A DNA stretch of 64,000 nucleotides from Hydrococcus rivularis NIES-593 (GTDB lineage: Bacteria; Cyanobacteriota; Cyanobacteriia; Cyanobacteriales; Microcystaceae). The stretch is taken from positions 36,981 through 100,980 of the forward strand of contig NZ_MRCB01000006.1 of assembly GCF_001904635.1 (NCBI RefSeq), given 5' to 3'. The stretch's first letter is position 1. Each line of letters starts with the position of its first letter. Positions 57,329-64,000 of the stretch are shown in pieces. Under the pieces are notes generated by a model. That model searched no databases, was not told where the DNA came from, and was given only the letters and a program-made list of their open reading frames with translations. A program made the position numbers and the translations under genes.

Positions 57329-57551
57329 TAAAACATGAGGAAAACAACCGTTTGATCAATACAGATAACAGAGAAGCCAGCCGGACGAGAAGCGGCAAAG
57401 GCAAAACCCTATCGCTAGTTACGACTAGAAGCCTGGGAACCGAACGGGAGACGGAACGGAGGCGAGATGTAGACCTGAGTATGTCGATAAAAGACTTAAA
57501 AAACTTTTTTTTATCTCTGTTGTCGAAAATTCTTCAAATGATTAAGCAAAA

Positions 57552-57590
57552 GGAGAGCTTCGCTCAGAAAAGAGCGAGACTTGGCTCTCC
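57552..57590. terminator. Two-step hairpin at 3' end of small minus-strand gene
   Basis: GGAGAGC (57552-57558) pairs with GCTCTCC (57584-57590), and inner CGCTC pairs with GAGCG. It overlaps the last codons of the minus-strand gene ending at 57564, so the coding sequence and the hairpin share bases. Confidence 0.45.
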
Positions 57591-57848
57591 CCATTCAATA
57601 AACTTAATGACATTATGGCAGACGTTCAAACAATCACCCCAAGACAGACCTAAACGCTGATCCGCAAAAATTTGCACCTGTCGAATGTCAGTCTTAGCAG
57701 GAATTGGACGCTTGCCTTTGGCACGAACCAGTTCTTGCTCCAGAGAAAAATCTTCGGGGACGCGATAGAATTCTTCGGCGGTGAAACATTGTCTTTCGTC
57801 TACGCCAGGTGGAAGATTGTCTAAAGTGAATGGAGTGTAGTTCTGCAT
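57564..57848 (-). CDS. Hypothetical protein
   Basis: The 94-residue product has a good ribosome binding site (CAGGAG). It reads MQNYTPFTLDNLPPGVDERQCFTAEEFYRVPEDFSLEQELVRAKGKRPIPAK and has no hydrophobic segment. No family is recognised. It may be transcribed with the secreted pair upstream on the same strand, from which it is separated by 136 bp. Confidence 0.55.
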   Translation of the reverse strand: MQNYTPFTLDNLPPGVDERQCFTAEEFYRVPEDFSLEQELVRAKGKRPIPAKTDIRQVQIFADQRLGLSWGDCLNVCHNVIKFIEWGEPSLALF

Positions 57849-57984
57849 TAAGCATTCTCCTGCATCAACAGATGATTATGATTTTAATTTTAAATTAAAG
57901 CCATTAATATCAGAACAACAAACAGCCAAAACAACGTTTCTGACTGTTCGATCGACAACCCTGGAACTCGTGGAAGTTTCATTT

Positions 57985-58626
57985 CTACTGCCGCCGAACA
58001 ACGTATAAATTCTGAAAAACATAATCAATTCCGTTATAACAATAGCGACTGACAAAAACTTCGTGTTGTCGTGTTTCTGGAAGACCTTGCCTTCTCCGTT
58101 CCTCATCAAAACCTGCCATCTCAAAACAAGCAGGATAACCTTGGTATAGTTGAGAAGAAACCTTCAAAAAAACATCGTCGGCTGTTGGTTGCTGATAAAA
58201 TAGCTGTTTAAAAACTCGGCGGTAAGTTCCGTTTTGGAGCTGCACATAAGCAAATTTTAGACAACCGCCAGAAACATTGCAACCTGGATGATATTGGTCA
58301 TATAGATCTTGAGTAGCACAGCCGCCTTCGGGACAAGGAATGTAAGGATCGATAAAATACAGAGGCAATTTTTGTCCGAACTGTTGAACTTTAACGGCTT
58401 GAAATCGCTTAGGATCGCCTATCCAATAAGCTTCAAAATTCTGTCTAACTTGTTTAATGAGTTCTAGCGGCATAACTCTAGCAGCATAGTCCCAGTTATC
58501 TTTTGTTTCAAATGTTAACTCTCCTTCTCCTTGAGCAAAGACGGCTGCAACTACGTTACAAGCTTGAAGAGATGCAGATAGCAAGTGAAGAGTAAACCCT
58601 AAAAAAAATTTCTTAAAGATTTTCAT
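57985..58626 (-). CDS. Putative lipoprotein of unknown function
   Basis: The 213-residue product begins MKIFKKFFLGFTLHLLSASLQACNVV, a signal sequence with a lipobox-like LQAC. The mature part has several Cys (PCPEGGCATQDLY, HPGCNVSGGCLKF, ACFEM, RYCYNG) that may form disulfides outside the cytoplasm. Its start overlaps the stop of the upstream gene (ATGA), so the two are coupled. No family is recognised. Confidence 0.65.
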   Translation of the reverse strand: MKIFKKFFLGFTLHLLSASLQACNVVAAVFAQGEGELTFETKDNWDYAARVMPLELIKQVRQNFEAYWIGDPKRFQAVKVQQFGQKLPLYFIDPYIPCPEGGCATQDLYDQYHPGCNVSGGCLKFAYVQLQNGTYRRVFKQLFYQQPTADDVFLKVSSQLYQGYPACFEMAGFDEERRRQGLPETRQHEVFVSRYCYNGIDYVFQNLYVVRRQ

Positions 58627-59201
58627 CTCGGTTGATTTAATGCACTTTCAGGAATTGTTATACCTAATTGTTTTAAAGCCCAAACATCTTCTGCAAACAA
58701 GTAAAGTGTATAGGCTCCAGGTTTTAATCCGTCTAATATATCTTGTTTTAATTTTTCTGGGCTTCCCAACTCTTCTAATCTTTTTCGCCACCATTGTAAA
58801 GCCAATTGTTGAGCTACTGGCTCGGGAACGACTTGAGTCATTGACGCAAAAAGTAAATCTGTTGCGTCATCTGTTGTATTGAGCGACAAGCACCCCAATT
58901 CATCCAATTGGATAAAAAAACGTCCTCCCTGATAATAGTCTCCTTCATAATCAACAAAAGGTGGCGTTGTTTTATAAAGCAATTCTACTACATAATATTG
59001 CTTTCCTCTGTATTCAACTGCCCCTCTAAGTAAAGGAGATTTATTTTTTTGACTTTTGGGCAAGCATGGATCAATTGAAGATGGAATCGATCGCAAAGAC
59101 AGATCTTGAGCCATTGCCCGAGTTGTAATTTGATGACTTAAAACGATGACAAAAGCGATGGCGATAACTGTAAGTAAAAATCTTTTATTGGTGGAATTCA
59201 T
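58623..59201 (-). CDS. Putative exported protein of unknown function
   Basis: The 192-residue product starts MNSTNKRFLLTVIAIAFVIVL and has a signal peptide ending near AMAQ. The longer frame from 59252 would put extra residues before the signal and is not used. The mature part contains GAVEYRGKQYYVVELLYKTTPPFVDYEGDYYQGG and ALQWWRKRLEELG. It is translationally coupled to the downstream lipoprotein gene and lies only 75 bp from the second CRISPR array. Confidence 0.65.
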   Translation of the reverse strand: MNSTNKRFLLTVIAIAFVIVLSHQITTRAMAQDLSLRSIPSSIDPCLPKSQKNKSPLLRGAVEYRGKQYYVVELLYKTTPPFVDYEGDYYQGGRFFIQLDELGCLSLNTTDDATDLLFASMTQVVPEPVAQQLALQWWRKRLEELGSPEKLKQDILDGLKPGAYTLYLFAEDVWALKQLGITIPESALNQPR

Positions 59202-59275
59202 TTTTCTCAAGTTAGTTAAAATTAACGAATTTTCTTGGATCTTGCGAAGCACCTCTCCTTTTACCTCAACAACTT

Positions 59276-60783
59276 GTTTAAAATCAACTAAATCCCTATC
59301 AGGGATTGAAACATCTCAACAGACATCTGAGATGTTGCGCCCATTCTTCAAGTTTAAAATCAACTAAATCCCTATCAGGGATTGAAACCGTACCGCCGCG
59401 ATGCGACCACATCTCGTCATAGGTTTAAAATCAACTAAATCCCTATCAGGGATTGAAACTTTCGTGCATATATATGATCGCGTGCGCGCGCGTTTGTTTA
59501 AAATCAACTAAATCCCTATCAGGGATTGAAACGTTGGCTACTCCACAATCTCTCTTGGTCACTGTCCGTTTAAAATCAACTAAATCCCTATCAGGGATTG
59601 AAACCAATCGTACAATCGCTAAATCCTGCAAACTGGTGGTTTCTACGTAGTTTAAAATCAACTAAATCCCTATCAGGGATTGAAACGGGCAGGTGTTCTC
59701 CACACTCATTGTCCGTCCTATTGTTTAAAATCAACTAAATCCCTATCAGGGATTGAAACCTTACGCCTACCTTCACAAAGAGTTGGTAGCTCAGGTTTAA
59801 AATCAACTAAATCCCTATCAGGGATTGAAACATATTATTACCAACGATTGGGTGTGATGATAGGGGTTTAAAATCAACTAAATCCCTATCAGGGATTGAA
59901 ACATAACAAACCACTACCGTAGCAGGATTTAATATCCGTTTAAAATCAACTAAATCCCTATCAGGGATTGAAACTCAGATTGATTGACGGTGTAATACAA
60001 GCTATCGGGTTTAAAATCAACTAAATCCCTATCAGGGATTGAAACGACGGATATCTGCGCCCTGGACAGGTTTACACAGGGTTTAAAATCAACTAAATCC
60101 CTATCAGGGATTGAAACCAGTACTGTTCTGGACAATTCCGATACTTAGTGTGTAGTACGGAGTTTAAAATCAACTAAATCCCTATCAGGGATTGAAACAA
60201 CGATTTAGTCGCCCAAGAGATCTCTCGTCGCGTTTAAAATCAACTAAATCCCTATCAGGGATTGAAACAATCACTCCCCTATCTTTGATGAATTTGAGCG
60301 AGTGTTTAAAATCAACTAAATCCCTATCAGGGATTGAAACGACCATTACCAGGCGCACGTAACCGCCCTTCTCAGTTTAAAATCAACTAAATCCCTATCA
60401 GGGATTGAAACCCTAGCTTGGACAACCAGAAAGGAACTCGACTGACGTTTAAAATCAACTAAATCCCTATCAGGGATTGAAACGGTTTAGCTAGCGTCAA
60501 TTGGTGATACTACTTAGGGTTTAAAATCAACTAAATCCCTATCAGGGATTGAAACGCATTCCCTGAAGTGACTTACATTGAGGAATACAGGTTTAAAATC
60601 AACTAAATCCCTATCAGGGATTGAAACAATCAACTCAGTTTTTGGAAGATTGTACTCTCTCAGTAGTTTAAAATCAACTAAATCCCTATCAGGGATTGAA
60701 ACGCCGCCTTATCAGGCTGCTGATTGCAGTAAATCAATTTGCCTGGGTTGAAAATCCACTAAATCCCTATCAGAGATTGAAAC
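59276..60783 (+). CRISPR. CRISPR array 2 (21 repeats, same repeat as array 1)
   Basis: There are 20 identical 37-base repeats plus a final one at 60747-60783 with three substitutions (T to G at 4, A to C at 11, G to A at 29), giving 20 spacers. Repeat and orientation equal those of array 1. Only about 74 bases separate the first repeat from the exported-protein gene, and they do not resemble the leader at 46136-46360. The degenerate end marks this as the true trailer end of the ancestral array. Confidence 0.96.
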
Positions 60784-60811
60784 CCAACATGACTGGTCAT
60801 TTTTAATCCTC

Positions 60812-60946
60812 AGAAGAGGTCTAACTACGGTAGGGCAGACTGGAAGTCACGCTTGGGGAGAGACTCCCTCTAGTTTAGTTGGAGAAATTCTGCTGGGTTA
60901 CGGAGACTCGTTGAACCAAGAATCCAACGGTTTTAGCGTAGCGTAA
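60812..60946 (+). pseudogene. TnpB-like transposon-protein C-terminal remnant
   Basis: The frame reads RRGLTTVGQTGSHAWGE, then PSSLVGEILLGYGDSLNQES and a stop at 60944-60946. The TVGxTG...AxGE...ES(V/L)NQES pattern is that of the C terminus of TnpB proteins in cyanobacterial IS605/IS607-type elements. Everything upstream of it is gone; array 2 ends 28 bases before. It is a dead fragment. Confidence 0.65.
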
Positions 60947-60956
60947 CCGTTGGATT
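60921..60956. repeat. 12-bp perfect inverted repeat at TnpB remnant end
   Basis: AATCCAACGGTT (60921-60932) and AACCGTTGGATT (60945-60956) surround TTAGCGTAGCGT and overlap the TnpB stop. It resembles the right-end hairpin of an IS200/IS605-like element and may also terminate transcripts of the coiled-coil gene ending at 60958. Confidence 0.7.
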
Positions 60957-60957
60957 G

Positions 60958-61248
60958 TCAACTTTCTTCTTGTTTAGTCAATCGCTCTAAAATCTCAGCA
61001 ATTTTGTTTTGCGTCTCCTCTACTTTTTCTAGGCGATCGTAATAATCAGCTTGTGTCTCCCAGAAATTTGCTTGAGAGATTGATAGTCTGGCAACCATCT
61101 TATCCATCCGCTTGACCGATTGCGTTAATCCACTAATGTCATCTTTCAATTCGGATAGCGACTCCGTAAATTTAAGTTGAGAATTTTGCAACTCTTGCTG
61201 CACAGAAAGCATTTTGTTGAGTACTTCCTGCATTTGCTCTAAGGTCAT
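60958..61248 (-). CDS. Coiled-coil protein, paralogue of 61614-61895
   Basis: The 96-residue product is almost fully helical with heptads. It shares QELQNSQLKFTESL, ARLSISQANFWETQADYY and EILERLTKQEE with the plus-strand gene at 61614. No membrane or enzyme motif is present. The two paralogues point in opposite directions around a small HTH gene. Function is unknown; helical bundles or scaffold roles are possible. Confidence 0.7.
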   Translation of the reverse strand: MTLEQMQEVLNKMLSVQQELQNSQLKFTESLSELKDDISGLTQSVKRMDKMVARLSISQANFWETQADYYDRLEKVEETQNKIAEILERLTKQEES

Positions 61249-61382
61249 ATAGAGATACCGTGCCCCCGAAGTGATCGCCTTCGATTTACCTTTTATAGTA
61301 CTCAGCCATACGAGTTATGTCAAGTAGTCAAATACATAAATAGTGAATATAATGAAAGGGTAGAATACCCAAGTAGTTAGTT

Positions 61383-61613
61383 ATGTCGATAGCCGTGAAA
61401 AGAGCCAAACGAGTGCGGCTTGAAATAATGCCGTATTGGGATGAAAAAACAATGACAGTTGAAAAAGTAGCCAAAGAGCTAGGAGTAAATCCTAGAACTG
61501 TTACAGGACTTAGAAAAGGAACAGAAAAAGGAGACTGGAATACTTTAATTAACTGTTCTCGCTTTTTTAATGTGCCGCTTGAAAAACTTTTAGTTGTTGA
61601 AGAAGAAGAATAG
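61383..61613 (+). CDS. Small HTH protein
   Basis: The 76-residue product has a predicted helix-turn-helix in KVAKELGVNPRTVTGLRKGTEKGDWNTLINCSRFFNVPLEKLLV, XRE-like in its second half. It ends directly before the ATG of the coiled-coil gene (stop at 61613, start at 61614), so the two are one operon. It may regulate both coiled-coil genes through the 134-bp divergent region. Confidence 0.7.
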   Translation: MSIAVKRAKRVRLEIMPYWDEKTMTVEKVAKELGVNPRTVTGLRKGTEKGDWNTLINCSRFFNVPLEKLLVVEEEE

Positions 61614-61895
61614 ATGACCCTAGAAGAAATTCAAAATGCCATAGAAGGGATGCTAGCAGTACAAAAAGAGTTACAAAACTCTCAACTGCGATTTACAGAA
61701 TCTTTAACAAGTCTCAAAGAAGAATGGAGAAAAGACCGAAAACAAATGTTTGAATGGATGTCTCGATTATCTGCATCGCAAGCTAATTTTTGGGAGGCTC
61801 AAGCCGATTACTATCGGAGGCTTGAGGACGTAGAAGACAGACAGGCTACCATGCTTGAGATTTTGAATCGTTTAACTGATAGAAGGGAAAACTAA
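61614..61895 (+). CDS. Coiled-coil protein, paralogue of 60958-61248
   Basis: The 93-residue product starts MTLEEIQNAIEGMLAVQKELQNSQLRFTESL and ends EDRQATMLEILNRLTDRREN, helical throughout. It shares the SQANFWExQADYYxRLExVE block with the inverted copy but has a different middle section (EEWRKDRKQMFEWM instead of DDISGLTQSVKRMD). Immediate coupling to the HTH gene suggests a common role. Confidence 0.7.
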   Translation: MTLEEIQNAIEGMLAVQKELQNSQLRFTESLTSLKEEWRKDRKQMFEWMSRLSASQANFWEAQADYYRRLEDVEDRQATMLEILNRLTDRREN

Positions 61896-62358
61896 TAATT
61901 CGTAATTCGTATTTCTCTTGCACCCATTCAAAAATTGGTTAATCTGGAAAACAAGCGGGCGCAAGAGTTTCCATTATAGAAAAAGAGGATTGTTCGGGAA
62001 AGACGGCGATCGCCAGTTTCGTTTCAAATGCTGCATAAAGTCTTTTTCATAGCTCGTAGCGATCGCCTGAATCCTTATATTTTCTGGGTCGTGGCATCTT
62101 GGTAGACTAAAAGTAGTAAGCATATCGTTTTATCTAGAAGAGTGCTAATCAGAATTTTATTTGTCCAGGACAATCCAGAACAAGTCAGAGTGTAGATGGC
62201 AAAAACTGAGATTATCCAAGGGACATTAAATCTATCTGCTAAGGTTAATGCTGAATATTGAGCCTCTCAGGTATTGAAGCCTAACAAAATATTTTTAAAA
62301 TCTTGCTCGATTAAAAGGTATCCTATACTTGACGAATAGCTCTTTTAAAGCCGTAGCA
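61896..62358. other. Intergenic region without recognised gene
   Basis: These 463 bases contain short direct ATTCGTA-type repeats at the start and two HIP1-like sites. There is no credible open frame. Promoters for the HMA2-like gene should lie at the right end. Confidence 0.5.
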
Positions 62359-62919
62359 ATGACTGCGATCGACAAAAATGCCAGCCAAAGCCACGCAGAC
62401 CCCTTGCAAAAGCGAATTGTTTCCTTTTTGAGAGAACATAGCGAGATTGAGACGATCCTTGCGGTTGTCTTGGGATTATTGGTCACTAGACGTTTTCAGT
62501 TACGGGGAGTCAAGGCTGTACTCATCAACCTGCTAATTATCAACCTGATCGGTCAACTGTTAGAACTACTCAAGCAATCCGACTCCGAATCATCTCAAAG
62601 AGTACGGGAAGAGAAAGAAAAAACCGCCTTACAAACCGTTGGGAGTTTTGGGCAATACACAATTCTCCATGCCGTTCCCGGACGAATTCGCTTGCGCGTT
62701 CCCCAGTTAGCCAAAGATCGCGCTTTCGCCCAACGTTTAGAGGAATTACTCGCTAACGACGAGGATGTTTTGGACGTTCGGATCAATCGCGATGCGGCGT
62801 CCGTTGCCATAAAGTATCAAACTGGAGAACTCTCCGAGATCGAGCTAGGCTGGCGTTTGATGAATATTCTCAGTCGGGCTGAATCTGAAGAACGATCGGT
62901 TGAAACGGCAGCACATTAA
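62359..62919 (+). CDS. HMA2-domain-like protein
   Basis: The 186-residue product starts MTAIDKNASQSHADPLQKR. A hydrophobic segment (ETILAVVLGLLVT, then AVLINLLIINLIGQLLELL) precedes a ferredoxin-like domain with YTILHAVPGRIRLRVPQLAKDRAFAQRLEELLANDEDVLDVRINRDAASVAIKY. This is the HMA2 pattern, which lacks the CxxC of true metal-binding HMA domains. It is next to a DUF5132 gene on the other strand, a common pairing. Role unknown. Confidence 0.75.
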   Translation: MTAIDKNASQSHADPLQKRIVSFLREHSEIETILAVVLGLLVTRRFQLRGVKAVLINLLIINLIGQLLELLKQSDSESSQRVREEKEKTALQTVGSFGQYTILHAVPGRIRLRVPQLAKDRAFAQRLEELLANDEDVLDVRINRDAASVAIKYQTGELSEIELGWRLMNILSRAESEERSVETAAH

Positions 62920-63011
62920 GCAAAAAAAGTGTAGCGCAAGTAAGCAATCGCAGCTGGACTTAATGACCTTCGTCCTCTGGTGCGACATCGGCTCGAAAAG
63001 CGCGACAAGTT

Positions 63012-63269
63012 TTAATCGTCTTCATCTTTTTGCATTTGTTCGGCAGCCATTTCAGCTTTTGCTTCCTCTACAATATCTTCAAGGATTTCTCTCGTTTCGG
63101 CGAGCGATTCTTTGGCTTTGTTGTAAAAGAGTACCCCTGTTTTCAGGCTGGCTTTAGCGGCAGGTTTGAGTAAAGGAACCAAGGTAGGAGCGAGAACAAC
63201 TGCCCCTATTCCGATCGCGATCGCTTTGCCGGGATTGTTCTGACAAAAGACTTTTAACCTGTTAAACAT
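63012..63269 (-). CDS. DUF5132-like protein
   Basis: The 85-residue product starts MFNRLKVFCQNNPGKAIAIGIGAVVLAPTLVPLLKPAAKASLKTGVLFYNKAKE, with one hydrophobic helix followed by an amphipathic acidic tail (EEAKAEMAAEQMQKDEDD). This is the DUF5132 pattern. It faces the HMA2-like gene convergently. An earlier in-frame ATG at 63290 is less likely because GAGAGG before MFNRL fits a ribosome binding site. Confidence 0.75.
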   Translation of the reverse strand: MFNRLKVFCQNNPGKAIAIGIGAVVLAPTLVPLLKPAAKASLKTGVLFYNKAKESLAETREILEDIVEEAKAEMAAEQMQKDEDD

Positions 63270-63457
63270 TGACAAAACTTCCTCTCCCATTCATGCTAGG
63301 TAAAATTTTAGGCGATTATGCCAGTAAAGGTTAATTTTCCTATCGTCCCTCCGAGTTAAATAGCAACAAGCAAAACTGTTGCGATCGCCAATTGTGCTAT
63401 CAGATTTTTAGTTGGTAATCTGGGATCGGTCGCGATCTATCTACTATTGAAATACCG

Positions 63458-63877
63458 ATGAATCAGAATCGAGATGAAGCTACCCTAGAAGTCAACGTTC
63501 CTCAAGCATGGATCGAACAATTTGAGACATTGGCAAACCAGAGCGGGCGATCGGCAAGCGAACTGGTTCGAGAGGCGCTGGCTCATTACTTAGGCATCTC
63601 AGGACAACAGCCTGCCACAAGCTTAGATCGACTCAGCAGCGAGTTAAAAACCTTCAAAGCGGAGTTAGCCGAATTAACCCAAAAAGTTAACGCGCTCTCG
63701 GAGAAGTCTTATCTTATAACAACCATGAGCGCTAGATTGACAACTTTAGAAAGGGCGATCGCGCTAGGTAATTCGACACAGACAGCAACGGCAGCGCCCT
63801 CTCAGCTCATGGATACGGACGATGATGACTACGATGATGAACCCGATGAGATTCTCACTGACTTTTTAATGGGTTAG
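63458..63877 (+). CDS. Ribbon-helix-helix protein with acidic tail
   Basis: The 139-residue product begins with a CopG/MetJ-like fold (ATLEVNVPQAWIEQFETLANQSGRSASELVREALAHYLG). A coiled-coil section follows (SSELKTFKAELAELTQKVNALSE), and then a very acidic end (MDTDDDDYDDEPDEILTDF). It is likely a DNA-binding dimer; the target is unknown. No partner gene is close by in the window. Confidence 0.75.
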   Translation: MNQNRDEATLEVNVPQAWIEQFETLANQSGRSASELVREALAHYLGISGQQPATSLDRLSSELKTFKAELAELTQKVNALSEKSYLITTMSARLTTLERAIALGNSTQTATAAPSQLMDTDDDDYDDEPDEILTDFLMG

Positions 63878-64000
63878 AAGTCAAACCAATTCGCAATTGA
63901 TAATTCACAATTCACAATTGTTAATCGTTTTGGTCAGCTATTATACCAATTTTCAGGTTTTCGCGAGCGACATTCTTCTCCCCTCTCCCAAATAGGGAGA

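Noticed and set aside
57352..57660. 102-codon plus-strand frame starting at TTG
   Set aside because: Basic, low-complexity translation that runs into the opposite-strand gene at 57564; the promoter upstream may instead serve an RNA.
54329..59275. Target-site duplication marking a simple transposition into the array
   Set aside because: Sequences next to the two array edges do not match, and no transposase or integrase is recognised in the block.
63878..64000. Short AATTCACAATT-type repeats at the right edge
   Set aside because: A common low-complexity repeat of cyanobacterial intergenic DNA with no gene or clear structure in the remaining 123 bases.

Overview
The window reads as chromosomal DNA of a nitrogen-fixing, non-heterocystous cyanobacterium. 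The evidence is the many GCGATCGC (HIP1) octamers, the cyanobacterial gene order nifP / nifB-fdxN-nifS-nifU-nifH-nifD-nifK ... hesA-hesB-fdxH, and short dispersed repeats of cyanobacterial type. nifD and fdxN are uninterrupted, so the excision elements of many heterocystous Nostocales are absent. The species cannot be fixed from this sequence alone.

Region 1 (1-1485, minus strand) holds a Dps-type gene running off the left edge, a small Asr1405/Asl0597-like gene and nifP (serine acetyltransferase). Region 2 (1486-4876) lies between the divergent nifP and nifB promoters. It contains a pair of tiny DUF6888/DUF6887-like genes and a CBS-GGDEF cyclase gene. The nifP and nifB promoter regions share the same series of sequence blocks, including GAGTACA boxes, and an exact 30-bp direct repeat brackets the intervening genes. 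Region 3 (4877-23642) is a compact nif cluster: FeMo-co synthesis (nifB, nifE, nifN, nifX), Fe-S supply (nifS, nifU, hesB, with cysteine supply by nifP and cysK at the two ends), structural genes (nifHDK) and electron donors (fdxN, fdxH, a nif-specific 2x[4Fe-4S] ferredoxin). It also has accessory genes (nifW, hesA, feoA, DUF683, two DUF269 paralogues).

Region 4 (23739-35198) covers cell-envelope and surface polysaccharide functions: lpxD, a sugar epimerase, three glycosyltransferases, an ABC-2 polysaccharide exporter (Wzm/Wzt type), two sulfotransferase-like proteins and a Gfo/Idh/MocA oxidoreductase.

Region 5 (35236-60946) is a type I-D CRISPR-Cas locus. A minus-strand WYL regulator is followed by cas10d-csc2-csc1-cas3-cas6-cas4-cas1-cas2 and then a very large array (111 repeats by hand count, 46361-54328). 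cas4 carries an in-frame stop. The array ends directly in a 5'-truncated parA gene of a plasmid-like block (54329-59201). A second stretch of the same array (21 repeats, 59276-60783) follows without a recognisable leader and ends in a degenerate repeat and a TnpB-like remnant. The simplest reading is one ancestral array split by a plasmid-derived insertion or rearrangement.

Region 6 (60958-64000) has two inverted paralogous coiled-coil genes around a small HTH gene, then a DUF5132 / HMA2-like pair and a ribbon-helix-helix protein. No tRNA or rRNA gene was recognised.
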